Positions 42,848 to 51,434 are shown, numbered from the stretch's first letter. The stretch is 64,000 nt of DNA from a bacterium (GCA_021371935.1 JAJFVF010000021.1:1-64000), one strand, 5' to 3'. Numbers and translations are program-made. The notes: generated by a model not told the origin, from the sequence alone.

Positions 42848-43732
42848 CTACCAGATCAGAGATGACTTGTCCCTGCCAACCGTGCGCGTCAAAAACACCT
42901 GCGCAAACTCGCCCATAAGGTCCATCGCTGCCTGCCGTGCAGCATCGTAGGTGTCGAACACTCCGAAAACTGCCGATCCCGACCCGGAGAGCATTGCCCT
43001 CTGAGCACCCGTCTCAATCAACCTGGACTTTGCCAGCCTCACCTCGTCAAATTCGGCAGTGACCACTGGATCGAAGTCATTGCACATACCTGCGATAAGG
43101 CCGTCACGATCGGATTCACGAATCGCTCTCTCAGCCCTTTGACTTGCCGACTCGCATCTGCTGATATTCGACTTGTCCAGTTCAGCATATGCCCAGGCAG
43201 TCGAAACGCCAACTCCGGGCTTGACCACTACTATATGCATCTGCGGAGCATCCGGCAGCGGATCGATTATCTCACCCCTGCCTCGCATGCGGATCGTGCC
43301 GCCGTATATAAACAACGGCGCATCCGAGCCCGCAGCAGCAGCTATCTCCGCAAGCTCCTTCGCCTCAAGACCACATTCATACAGCCGATTGAGCCCTGCT
43401 ACTGCCGCAGCAGCATTTCCGCTCCCGCCGCCGAGACCCGCCTGCATGGGTATACGCTTCCGCAGCAGGCATTCGACTCCCGCATGCAGTCCTGATCGAG
43501 TAAAAAATTCTTTGCAGGCTGCATATATGATGTTGCCGCTTCCCTCAGGCACACCAGCCGTATCACAGGTAACACTTATCACGCCCGGCTCGGCCTTGGT
43601 CATTATAAGGTCGTCCGTGATGTCTATAGTCTGGACGATGCTGTCGATCTCATGATAGCCGTCAGCACGTTTGCCCGACACCTCCAGAGTGAGGTTCACT
43701 TTGGCGTAAGAGACAAGCTCGACTTTGTCCAT
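42848..43732 (-). CDS. ispE: 4-diphosphocytidyl-2-C-methyl-D-erythritol kinase
   Basis: A 294-residue GHMP kinase. N-terminal YAKVNLTLEVSGKRADGYHE is the IspE signature (Lys in the active site), the ATP loop PMQAGLGGGSGNAAAAVAGL lies at residues 94-113, and AMLSGSGSAVFGVFD is the third GHMP motif. It phosphorylates CDP-methylerythritol in the MEP pathway. The gene follows the SdpI-like gene by one base and precedes the nucleotidyltransferase, forming a tight operon with dxs. Confidence 0.96.
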   Translation of the reverse strand: MDKVELVSYAKVNLTLEVSGKRADGYHEIDSIVQTIDITDDLIMTKAEPGVISVTCDTAGVPEGSGNIIYAACKEFFTRSGLHAGVECLLRKRIPMQAGLGGGSGNAAAAVAGLNRLYECGLEAKELAEIAAAAGSDAPLFIYGGTIRMRGRGEIIDPLPDAPQMHIVVVKPGVGVSTAWAYAELDKSNISRCESASQRAERAIRESDRDGLIAGMCNDFDPVVTAEFDEVRLAKSRLIETGAQRAMLSGSGSAVFGVFDTYDAARQAAMDLMGEFAQVFLTRTVGRDKSSLIW

Positions 43733-43733
43733 A

Positions 43734-44069
43734 CTACAACCTGCTCAAGTTTATAAAGCTGAGCACTACCGAAATAACAACAGCCGCCACAAATACAACC
43801 AGACATACAATACCGTATACCGCGATGCTCACCTGCGGTATGAAAGCCAGCAATGTCGTCATAATCAACGTTGTCACACCAGCCCATAACATCGCCCATC
43901 CGGCATACTGGTTTGCCGGATACCAAATATCCGGGCTCTCAAGTGTCTTTTTTACTCGGAGACCATACATCTTATTAGGCGGTATCTTACCTAAGATCAG
44001 CGGAATAGACATAAAAACCAACACCAGTGCAGGCCCCAGCCATAGCAGCGCCGCAATAGCCAATTTCAT
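43734..44069 (-). CDS. SdpI/YfhL-like small membrane protein
   Basis: A 111-residue membrane protein with three or four helices. Between the first two lies GKIPPNKMYGLRVKKTLESP then DIWYPANQYAGW, the hallmark of the SdpI family (P-N-x-x-x-G-x-R-x-x-x-T...W-x-x-x-N-x-x-x-G). In Bacillus SdpI gives immunity to the toxin SdpC and regulates SdpR; most members are uncharacterised. The stop is one base before the ispE start, so it heads the MEP operon by position, but a functional link is not evident. Confidence 0.82.
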   Translation of the reverse strand: MKLAIAALLWLGPALVLVFMSIPLILGKIPPNKMYGLRVKKTLESPDIWYPANQYAGWAMLWAGVTTLIMTTLLAFIPQVSIAVYGIVCLVVFVAAVVISVVLSFINLSRL

Positions 44070-44152
44070 CCGGTTACCTCACCTGAAAGAAAGGCGACCG
44101 ATTTTTCGGACGCCCTTGGGTAGTTTATCAGTGCCAGCTTGTTATGTCAAAT

Positions 44153-44232
44153 CTAGCCCGCATTATTCACGAGGAACGTGAATAATGCTCTCGGAGACCC
44201 GTATTATGCGCTTCCCGCATAATACGGGCTAG
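44153..44232. repeat. Dispersed twin-hairpin repeat family B, copy 3
   Basis: CTAGCCCGCATTATTCACG and CGTGAATAATG make the first hairpin; CCCGTATTATGCG...CGCATAATACGGG the second; outer arms CTAGCCC and GGGCTAG close it. GTA/TAC replaces GGA/TCC of copy 2 in both arms of hairpin 2, a compensatory change. Confidence 0.88.
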
Positions 44233-44269
44233 GGCATCGTGAAGTGGTTAAGTTGTGGGAAGCAAATAT

Positions 44270-44294
44270 GGCTCGGCGGGAGCCTCGCCCTCCC
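44270..44294. repeat. Dispersed repeat family A, copy 4
   Basis: GGCTCGGCGGGAGCCTCGCC then CTCCC, identical to copy 5 at 56646. Confidence 0.85.
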
Positions 44295-44336
44295 AGATTT
44301 TGCTTCCAGATTTCAATATACTCATAGACGGCGGTC

Positions 44337-44382
44337 GAAGCATTTGCGGCGTAATTTACCCGAAGTACAGGGCAAATGCTTC
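44337..44382. repeat. Dispersed repeat family D, copy 2
   Basis: GAAGCATTTGC and GCAAATGCTTC arms, flanked by TC and GACCC. With families A and B it fills the 375 bases between the SdpI and radical SAM genes. Confidence 0.85.
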
Positions 44383-44444
44383 GACCCTACGGGTTCGTTA
44401 TACGACTTGCCGTTGTTGTTACCTGATCGACAATTTGAACACGA

Positions 44445-45782
44445 TCAATCAACAGAAACTTTATCACGCGGGTTCTTGCCGCCCAGGCGGAGCCGGAGAT
44501 TGTGTATGAACTTATTGAATATACTTGCTATTCTGGCCACTTTCCATGCGAGTTCGGTCTGTGGGTCTTTGAAACGATAGTCCAGGTTCAATCCGTCTTC
44601 AACCAACAGCCCGTCTTCACGAATCTTATCCACCAGAGGCACACCATGATAGAGAAGGACTTTCGACATGGGCACCGGACCATGATAAAGCCCGGTCTCT
44701 TTTATAAACCTCATATTCTCCTGGATCTCGTCGATGGTGGCATATGGATCGAACATGATGAAACCCGGTTCCACTCGCACGCCTGCATTATGGCATATCT
44801 CGATTGCTCGCCTGTTCTGCTCGACGCTGATGCGTTTGCCATATGTGTCCAGTTGGCGCTGCACCCCGGACTCGATCCCCAAAAACAGACACAGCAGACC
44901 AGCCCGCTTGAGTATTTTTAGAGTCTCCTCGTTCATCTCATCGGCGCGAGCCTCTGTGTTGAACTTGATCTTGAGGCCGCGGTCTATTATCTCCTGGGCT
45001 ATCTTAACCACACGAGCCTGGCTTTTTTCTCCCGGTCCTATAAAATCATCATCAATGAACTCAAAGTCACGGTGACCTGTCTCCTCGATCACACTCTCGA
45101 TCTCATCGACGAAATTGGCCGGGCTGCGAAACCGTGGACCATGCCCGCCCGAAACTGCATAAAACGAATTGATAGAACAAAAAGAACAGTTGTTATAGCA
45201 CCCTCTGCTGCCCGCAATCAGAGCCTGGGTCATCACGGAACGGTGCTTCTGCTTAAGGGCATCGCGCGCTGGAAATGGCAGGCTGTCCAGGTCTTTTATC
45301 AGAGGTGGAGGCTGATTGACTACAACACGCTCGCCATCAAGAAACGCTACGCCCGGCGCATCGTGCCAGTCCTCGCCCCTGTCTATCCTGCCGAAAACAT
45401 CGCGGGTAACGTTCTCGCCCTCACCTCGCACCATAAAGCTGATCTCAGGACATGCCTTCAGAAAAAGCTCGGTGGCAAGTGTCGGCAGATAGCCGCCTAA
45501 AATAATCGGCAGGCTTGGTCTGGCTTTGCGGATGGCACGCACAGTCTCCATAACGGAGTCCTTGTGCTGGTGCATGGCAGTGATTCCAAGGCAATCATAT
45601 TCTCTGGAAAGCAGCTCGTTGATAACTGCGCCCGTCTTCAGGCACCTCATATGAGCGTCGAATACTTCAACTTCGTGGCCATCTGCCCTTAACACAGATG
45701 CTATATATCCTATGCCAAGGCTCTCGGTCCTGTAATTGCCCACCTTGCCCGCCGTTGGCGGATGCAAAAGTAGAACTCTCAT
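44445..45782 (-). CDS. B12-binding radical SAM protein
   Basis: A 445-residue protein with an N-terminal cobalamin-binding-like domain (LLLHPPTAGKVGNYRTESLG, GHEVEVFDAH, LGITAMHQH, IILGGYLPT at residues 1-130) and a radical SAM domain. The [4Fe-4S] motif is GCYNNCSFCS near residue 195 (CxxxCxxC), followed by FEFIDDDF and EARADEMNEETLKIL. The usual D-x-H-x-x-G of B12 domains is not clear, so cobalamin may not be bound in the base-off way. These enzymes methylate or rearrange unreactive carbons. No substrate can be inferred, and the neighbours (HD-GYP genes) give no clue. Confidence 0.87.
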   Translation of the reverse strand: MRVLLLHPPTAGKVGNYRTESLGIGYIASVLRADGHEVEVFDAHMRCLKTGAVINELLSREYDCLGITAMHQHKDSVMETVRAIRKARPSLPIILGGYLPTLATELFLKACPEISFMVRGEGENVTRDVFGRIDRGEDWHDAPGVAFLDGERVVVNQPPPLIKDLDSLPFPARDALKQKHRSVMTQALIAGSRGCYNNCSFCSINSFYAVSGGHGPRFRSPANFVDEIESVIEETGHRDFEFIDDDFIGPGEKSQARVVKIAQEIIDRGLKIKFNTEARADEMNEETLKILKRAGLLCLFLGIESGVQRQLDTYGKRISVEQNRRAIEICHNAGVRVEPGFIMFDPYATIDEIQENMRFIKETGLYHGPVPMSKVLLYHGVPLVDKIREDGLLVEDGLNLDYRFKDPQTELAWKVARIASIFNKFIHNLRLRLGGKNPRDKVSVD

Positions 45783-45867
45783 TTACTACTCCATCAAAAA
45801 CAGCTGAGGACGGAGGGTCCAGACCCACTGTCCAACAGTAATACACTACAATTCAGATCATTTCCAT

Positions 45868-46572
45868 CTACAGTGATGAAGCCGGAAGCTTCATGGACGA
45901 TTCTCGCTCACTCTGCATCTGAACAAACGCTTCGGCCACGTCGGGTGCGTATTTTGTGCCGCTGTGACGCTTGATCTCAGCCAGAGCCTCCTCGCGGGTC
46001 ATCGGCACCGGGTGATACGGCCTTTCAGAGATCATCGCGTCATAGTCCGATGCTACTGCCAGAATCCTGCTCGGAAGAGGTATGTCTTCACCCCGTAGAC
46101 CTTCCGGGTAGCCGGAACCGTCCCAATACTCATGGTGATGCAAGATGTATCGCTCCAGGTCTGTTAGAAACGGAACCGCAGCTACCATTTCAGCGCCCAT
46201 GGCAGGGTGACTCTTGACCATATCCCACTCCTCGGCGGTGAGCGGATCCTTTTTGTTCAAGATCGCCTGCGGTACATTTGCTTTGCCTATGTCCATCAAT
46301 AAAGCGGCATACTCGATGCGCTCGAGTATCCTGCCGCGCATGCCCAGTCTGCGGGCTATCGCAACAGTCAACTGCGCAACACGCTGGGCATGGCCCACCG
46401 TACCTGAATCCCGCGTCTCAACCGCAGCCGCAAGGACCGTGATCGATTTCAAATAAGCGCTCTTCATTTTCCTGGGCAGGAAAATACGCGATACATACAG
46501 GCTCAGCACCGATATGCTCAGCGACATGAATACAAATATCAATACACCGGGGGTCAAACTTATATTAGACAT
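45868..46572 (-). CDS. HD-GYP-type protein with altered HD motif
   Basis: A 234-residue membrane-anchored HD-GYP protein: one N-terminal helix (VLIFVFMSLSISVLSLYVS), then the HD-GYP domain. Conserved parts are HAQRVAQLTVAIARRLG, SHPAMGAEMV, HHHEYWDGSGYPEGLRG and SDYDAM. The catalytic HD pair, normally HDIGK, reads MDIGK: the metal-binding His is Met. In HD-GYP enzymes this His binds the iron or metal centre, so c-di-GMP hydrolysis is doubtful. The ATG overlaps the stop codon of the next HD-GYP gene by eight bases, so the two proteins are made together and may form a heteromer in which this one is regulatory. Confidence 0.85.
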   Translation of the reverse strand: MSNISLTPGVLIFVFMSLSISVLSLYVSRIFLPRKMKSAYLKSITVLAAAVETRDSGTVGHAQRVAQLTVAIARRLGMRGRILERIEYAALLMDIGKANVPQAILNKKDPLTAEEWDMVKSHPAMGAEMVAAVPFLTDLERYILHHHEYWDGSGYPEGLRGEDIPLPSRILAVASDYDAMISERPYHPVPMTREEALAEIKRHSGTKYAPDVAEAFVQMQSERESSMKLPASSL

Positions 46573-48139
46573 TTGTCTTCACCCCGTCCCGGTCGATCAT
46601 TGTCAAAAATGCCTTCACTACCGTCGGGTCAAACTGACTGCCCGAACCACGCCTGAGTTCGTCAATCGCAGCATCCAGAGTCTTCGGTTCACGATATGTT
46701 CTGCGCTTGGGCGCGCCGCAGACCGGGCATATGTCGGGACGCTGACCATCAGCGGGCACATAACCGCACGAGTCACACTTCCATGCCAGAGTCAGCTCGC
46801 GATCGTCAGTCATGGCGTCAAACGCATCCACAGTCGCTATTATCATCGCCTCAAGAGGGATTGATGAACCATTTCCATTCGTGACCGGGTAACCGCTGCC
46901 GTTATACCACTTGTGGTGATACTTGATCCAGTCCACTATCGAGTCCAGGAACTCCAGATGGCTGATGATCTCGGCGCCCTTGACTGGGTGCTCCTTGATC
47001 TGCTGCCACTCGTCATCAGTGAGCTTGCCGGTCTTATCCAGAATCTCCTCGCTTACACCGATTTTGCCGATGTCATGAAGCATGCCTGCTGTGCCGATAA
47101 ACCGTATGCTCTCAATGGGCAAATTCAGCTCCCGCGCAAGCCTCTCCGATAAGTCGGCTACACGCTTCAGATGTCCTCTGGTGTACGGGTGATAGTGCTG
47201 CATGTAGGTCGCTAGGGTCGTGATTGTGCCTACGTATGCCTCACGCTCAGCTACCCACTGATTGAAAAAGTCCCTCAGAGCTATCACCGGTGTGGCAGCT
47301 ACCAGGAAACCAAGCAGGTGCAGATTGGCATACAGATAGGCTAGAGAGAGAGCCACGACACTCAGGAAAAGCTGGGGCTTGACAAGCGGAACGAACATTT
47401 CCACCGCTATTAATTTTGCACTGAGAATTATCTCGCGGAAAGATGCTCTACCGTCAGGTATGTTTACAGCGACCACTATAGGTATTGTTGTAAATACATC
47501 TGTAAAAACAGACACAGTTACGAGCGCAATAAAAGGCAATAGAAAATTATTAATAGTTGAAAAATCAGAACCTGTGGCAGTTAAGTTTTGTCCGCCGACA
47601 TAATAATAAGCCAAACCAGCGGGAGCAACAAACAGTACCAGGCAGCTAATAAACTGAAAATGCATTACAATATCTGCCCAGAATGAATTCTTTGATCGAA
47701 GCTGACCAGCCAAATCCTTCATATAGGAAATAAGTGAATGCAAGAACCTGATGAACAAACGAGGTAGGATTTTGCGCTTGCTATTGAGAAAATGTGAGAG
47801 GCTCTTTTCGTCAATACGCTCGATCACAATATGGGAAATATGTTTACTCAGGGAAACGGCAAGACCAGTTATAATGGCACATATTACTGCAGGAAATGGC
47901 CCAAGCACACATATTGCTGCCCAAAATAATGGGCAGCTTGGCGAAACAATATAACCCTTCTCCTGGTCAACATACACCGCCAAAAATTCTGCCAGAGCGA
48001 TCGCAATAGAAAACCATGCAACACCTGACCAAGGGTTTCCGATTATTGGTGTCTTGTAATATACAATAACAGTAAGTGCGGCAGCCATTATGAACAATGA
48101 CGCACATACTGCTATGTAATACCTCATCTGATTGCTCAT
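46565..48139 (-). CDS. Multi-helix membrane HD-GYP protein with inserted zinc ribbon
   Basis: A 524-residue protein. About eight to ten membrane helices occupy residues 1-290 (a MASE-like sensor). The HD-GYP domain has intact ligands: HTRGHLKRVADLSERLA (written here with Y-T-R-G-H), MLHDIGKIGVSEEILDK (near 355), KEHPVKGAEII, YHHKWYNGSGYP and TVDAFDAMTDDREL. Directly after this last motif an insert of about 33 residues contains CDSCGYVPADGQ then PDICPVCGAP: a rubredoxin/rubrerythrin-like ribbon with two CxxC pairs. The domain then resumes with TLDAAIDELRRGSGSQFDP. It probably hydrolyses c-di-GMP, with metal or redox input through the ribbon; this is inference. No good ribosome site precedes the ATG. 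Confidence 0.88.
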   Translation of the reverse strand: MSNQMRYYIAVCASLFIMAAALTVIVYYKTPIIGNPWSGVAWFSIAIALAEFLAVYVDQEKGYIVSPSCPLFWAAICVLGPFPAVICAIITGLAVSLSKHISHIVIERIDEKSLSHFLNSKRKILPRLFIRFLHSLISYMKDLAGQLRSKNSFWADIVMHFQFISCLVLFVAPAGLAYYYVGGQNLTATGSDFSTINNFLLPFIALVTVSVFTDVFTTIPIVVAVNIPDGRASFREIILSAKLIAVEMFVPLVKPQLFLSVVALSLAYLYANLHLLGFLVAATPVIALRDFFNQWVAEREAYVGTITTLATYMQHYHPYTRGHLKRVADLSERLARELNLPIESIRFIGTAGMLHDIGKIGVSEEILDKTGKLTDDEWQQIKEHPVKGAEIISHLEFLDSIVDWIKYHHKWYNGSGYPVTNGNGSSIPLEAMIIATVDAFDAMTDDRELTLAWKCDSCGYVPADGQRPDICPVCGAPKRRTYREPKTLDAAIDELRRGSGSQFDPTVVKAFLTMIDRDGVKTNV

Positions 48140-48371
48140 AGATAGACACCATACGCCAAAAAGAAGGGAATATGAGCTAATTTATGTCGATGAAGCAGAT
48201 TGTGCCACAGCTCATTACTATTCATGGTTGTACTGTACTGATAGATCGTGATTTTGTAGACAATATGTCTATTAGTAATTATGGCACGAAATACTGATGT
48301 ATGCAGGATTTACTTGAGCCAACGGCGGGCAGAGTCACAATCGTTTTTTTCAACAGCAATGAACCACACAA

Positions 48372-48461
48372 TTATCCTCTTGGAGGAAGAATGGTCCAGG
48401 GTGCTCCAGCAGATGCTGCAAGAGCGGCCAGCCCCAAAAGAACCTTGAACAAGCGACTCAT
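48372..48461 (-). CDS. Possible 29-residue secreted micropeptide
   Basis: The frame reads MSRLFKVLLGLAALAASAGA followed by PWTILPPRG and TAA. It looks like a signal peptide (basic start, Leu/Ala core, A-S-A-G-A cleavage region) with a nine-residue Pro-rich tail. A strong ribosome site (GAAAGGGG) lies nine bases before the ATG, and a structured leader precedes it. It may also be the remains of a larger exported protein cut by a stop. No homolog comes to mind. Confidence 0.4.
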   Translation of the reverse strand: MSRLFKVLLGLAALAASAGAPWTILPPRG

Positions 48462-48595
48462 GATTTTCAACCCCTTTCGGTCTTTGCTGGTCTGTATCGC
48501 TCAACAGACCGCGATAAAACCGCTTCGCTCGGGTTGAGTTTTCGCTTACTGCCTTCTCGCTATCGCCGTTGGCTCAAAAATTTGAAGAAGCGATA
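48462..48595 (-). promoter_or_regulatory. Structured leader upstream of the micropeptide
   Basis: On the minus strand the leader holds a hairpin GGTCTGT-TGAGCGAT-ACAGACC (48489-48510), a stem-like GCGAAAAC...GTTTTATCGC region with a GCGAAGC loop, and TCAACCC (48531-48537), which can pair with GGGTTGA (48467-48473) at the ribosome site. The ribosome site can thus be open or closed, as in a riboswitch or regulatory leader. It matches no class I know. The rest of the 48140-48651 gap holds the micropeptide frame, the hairpin at 48612 and no other gene I can support. Confidence 0.4.
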
Positions 48596-48611
48596 TACCT
48601 GTTTAGTCTGA

Positions 48612-48642
48612 TGGTTTGACTGTCCTCTACAGTCATCAAACC
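48612..48642. terminator. Hairpin after the conserved hypothetical gene
   Basis: TGGTTTGACTGT and ACAGTCATCAAACCA are arms with one bulge (plus strand), ten bases after the stop codon at 48652. No T run follows, so termination is uncertain. Confidence 0.45.
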
Positions 48643-48651
48643 ACAAACCAA

Positions 48652-49293
48652 TTATTCAGCAACACAAAGACGCCGGTTTATCGCATCCAATGTAGCATTC
48701 ACCACGCCCTTCCAAACATCCTGCTTGATTAGTGCACTTCCTGTCAATAAATCTTCACCACGGTTCGCAATCATACTCACCAGCACAACCGCGGCTCTGC
48801 GGCCACCTATCTGTGCTTCGACTGCATCCTCTAAAACGAAACTGCACTCCGCCTGCCCAAAATCCTCGACTGCTCGAAGAGTGGCACTTGCAATGAGCTT
48901 CATTTGACCATTCGGCGTTGGTGTGCCGCTGGCGGAACCAGAACATATGATGCCGTCCTTGGTGAGACGGACCGTGGCCTCCGTCCTGCTTCCATTGAGG
49001 GATATTGATACGTCGGTGAACTTCAGTCTTGAGTGATCGTAGCGGGGCGATGAACTGCCCGCCACTTGCGCTACAGATACTTTCTTATGGTCTATTGCGA
49101 TGCCTAAACGTGCCATTACAGCCGACTCGACATCGCGCACAACTTGTTTGGCAGACCTGTCCGAGCCTGTGAGCACATGTATCTCGGCTATCTCCCCCCG
49201 TTCATCCTCCACAACGCTGGCCGCAATAACATCCCTGAGTCTGCTTATTATAGACTCGATGTCGGCTGCGCTAACCTGGCGTTCCACTGCCAT
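48652..49293 (-). CDS. Conserved hypothetical protein
   Basis: A 213-residue cytoplasmic protein. The N-terminal half contains GEIAEIHVLTGSDRSAKQVV, RDVESAVMARLGIAIDHKKV and SVAQ, a pattern I recall from an uncharacterised family in Firmicutes-like and related bacteria in which the H-V-L, K-Q-V-V-R-D-x-E-S and I-D-H-K-K-I-S-x-A-Q motifs are conserved. The C-terminal half has beta strands and the QMKLIASATLRAVEDF helix. Ribosome site GGAGG lies eight bases before the ATG. It follows pheT by 34 bases on the same strand, so it may be co-transcribed with it. Function unknown. Confidence 0.72.
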   Translation of the reverse strand: MAVERQVSAADIESIISRLRDVIAASVVEDERGEIAEIHVLTGSDRSAKQVVRDVESAVMARLGIAIDHKKVSVAQVAGSSSPRYDHSRLKFTDVSISLNGSRTEATVRLTKDGIICSGSASGTPTPNGQMKLIASATLRAVEDFGQAECSFVLEDAVEAQIGGRRAAVVLVSMIANRGEDLLTGSALIKQDVWKGVVNATLDAINRRLCVAE

Positions 49294-49327
49294 GTTGCGG
49301 ACCTCCTTCCTCTAACTGCTATCCCAA

Positions 49328-51412
49328 CTAGCGGAAGCTGGCTCCTAACTCTCCCGTCAGGACTTCCTTGATGCCAGTCAGGACTGAGTTTACTTCGTCG
49401 TCCGTCAGAGTCTTTTCTTGAGATCGGAACACAATAGATATTGTTAAACTTCGACGCCCCAACCCAATCTGCTCGCCCTTATAGACATCCAGCAGATCGA
49501 CGTCCGCAACCAAACCCTTGCCCGATCCTTGGACAAGACGCTCAAGCTTAGTATATTCCACCTTATCATCAACTACAACTGCAAGGTGCCTGTATAGAGC
49601 CGGAAATCGTGCCGGCTCCTTGTATTTTATAATCTTGGGAGATGCCGCAATCAGAGCGTTGAAATCCAGCTCAAAGACGTATGGCCTTCCCCTAAGATCA
49701 AACGATTCCCTCACATCCGGCGCGACCTCGCCAAGTATTCCGACTTCGTTATCTTCAATGATAATCTTTGCCGCGCGCGTTGCATGCAACATCGGGACCT
49801 CAGCCGCTTTATATTCGGCTTTCTCGATCCCCAATCCATCTAACAGATTCTCGACAATGGCCTTACAAGTATAGAAATCCACCTGCAATGCCTCTTCGGG
49901 CAAACTCCAGGCGCTTGTCGCCATATTACCTATCATTGCCCCCGCAATCGAGAGCCGCTCGCCATGATCCGCATTCTGCGTCTTGAAGTAGACCTTGCCT
50001 ACCTCGAACACCGAGACGTCGTTCGTGCCGTATGACTGGTTCCTCGCGATGACCTGCAGCAAATTTGGAAACAGGTCCGTGCGCATAGCATCCAGGTCTT
50101 CGGTCAGCGGATTTCTGACCCCTAGACTAATATCTGACTTGCCGGTCATTGCGGTCAGCGAGCTGCTCACCAGTGAATGGGTGAGAGCTTCCTGACACCC
50201 GCAGGTCATCAGTATCCGTCTTACTCTGTCTCTGAAAAGCCCCTCGGGGCTATCTTTGCCCTGCAAAGAAGACTTCGGCAGCGTGGCAGCAAAGCTTTCG
50301 TAGCCGTATACCCTGCCGACCTCTTCGACTATGTCTATCTCACGAGTTATGTCTACCCTGAAAGTCGGCACCCGGCAGATGAGCAAACCATCCTGCAGTG
50401 ATGCCTCAATTTCAAGGCTGTTCAGGTAATCGACCATCGAAGACGCATCGATGTCGGTCCCTAGTATATCATTCACACGCTTCGGCCTGGCTGTGATCTC
50501 AAGCGGTTCCACCCGAGACGGATATATATCCACCATCCCCTTTGAAACCGTGCCATTCCCCAACTCGCCTATCAACTGCGCAGCCCTCATGGCCGCTATA
50601 GGAGCAATTGAAGGATCGACCGAACGCTCGTACCTGTATGACGACTCCGTTACAAGCCCAAGGTGCTTTGAGGTGCGCCTTATACTTGTACTATTAAAGT
50701 TAGCCGATTCTATTAAAATATCCTGCGTCTGCTCGCTAATTTCTGAATCAATTCCACCCATGATCCCCGCAAGAGCTACGGCGCGGTCCGAATCGGCTAT
50801 CACAAGCATGTCCTCTTCGAGCTTTCGCTCCTGGCCGTCGAGCGAGACAATCACCTCACCTGGCTTTGCGCGGCGGACAATTATCTGAGAATCGTGCAGC
50901 AGTTTATAGTCGAATGCATGCAGAGGCTGGCCGAGTTCGAGCATTACGTAATTGGTGACATCAACGACATTATTGATCGGGCGCATGCCTGCCGCAATCA
51001 GACGGTCTTTGAGCCAACCAGGAGACTCCTTTATCTCGACTCCCCTGACTACTATGCCGACATATCGCCTGCACAGGTCCGGGTCGTCAATGCGAATCTT
51101 GATATACTCCGAAGTCGGCGGCTCGCTGCCCTTGACGTCTGTCGCAGGCATTTTCGCGTTCGCGCCGACAAGAGGCGCGCACTCCCTGGCTACACCAAGC
51201 ACTGAGAGCCAGTCGCCCCTGTTCGGAGTGACCTTGACGTCCCAGACAACGTCATCAGATGTGCCGCTGCCGCCCGCCTTGGCGATGGCCTCTTTGCTCA
51301 GAGGGATCGTCTCCTCCACTTCGAGACCAGCCATAGTGAGCTTCGTGGCAAGCTCGTCGAGCGCGTAGTTTATGTTTATATATTCTCTAAGCCAATTAGT
51401 TGATAGTTTCAT
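49328..51412 (-). CDS. pheT: Phenylalanine-tRNA ligase beta subunit, without the OB-fold tRNA-binding domain
   Basis: A 694-residue PheT, about 100 residues shorter than usual (E. coli 795). It begins MKLSTNWLREYININYALDE and GLEVEETIPL, after which bacterial PheT normally has the EMAP/OB-fold tRNA-binding domain (with phPnADRLkvc). Here the sequence goes directly to VVWDVKVTPNRGDWLSVLGV, so the OB domain is missing. The B3/B4 editing domain (RRYVGIVVRGVEIKESPGWL, NNVVDVTNYVM, QPLHAFD), B5, catalytic-like core and the C-terminal anticodon-binding FDX-ACB domain (YKEPARFPALYRHLAVVVDD) are complete. It pairs with PheS to charge tRNA-Phe. Confidence 0.95.
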   Translation of the reverse strand: MKLSTNWLREYININYALDELATKLTMAGLEVEETIPLSKEAIAKAGGSGTSDDVVWDVKVTPNRGDWLSVLGVARECAPLVGANAKMPATDVKGSEPPTSEYIKIRIDDPDLCRRYVGIVVRGVEIKESPGWLKDRLIAAGMRPINNVVDVTNYVMLELGQPLHAFDYKLLHDSQIIVRRAKPGEVIVSLDGQERKLEEDMLVIADSDRAVALAGIMGGIDSEISEQTQDILIESANFNSTSIRRTSKHLGLVTESSYRYERSVDPSIAPIAAMRAAQLIGELGNGTVSKGMVDIYPSRVEPLEITARPKRVNDILGTDIDASSMVDYLNSLEIEASLQDGLLICRVPTFRVDITREIDIVEEVGRVYGYESFAATLPKSSLQGKDSPEGLFRDRVRRILMTCGCQEALTHSLVSSSLTAMTGKSDISLGVRNPLTEDLDAMRTDLFPNLLQVIARNQSYGTNDVSVFEVGKVYFKTQNADHGERLSIAGAMIGNMATSAWSLPEEALQVDFYTCKAIVENLLDGLGIEKAEYKAAEVPMLHATRAAKIIIEDNEVGILGEVAPDVRESFDLRGRPYVFELDFNALIAASPKIIKYKEPARFPALYRHLAVVVDDKVEYTKLERLVQGSGKGLVADVDLLDVYKGEQIGLGRRSLTISIVFRSQEKTLTDDEVNSVLTGIKEVLTGELGASFR

Positions 51413-51434
51413 TTTTTTAACCTATAACGCTAAA

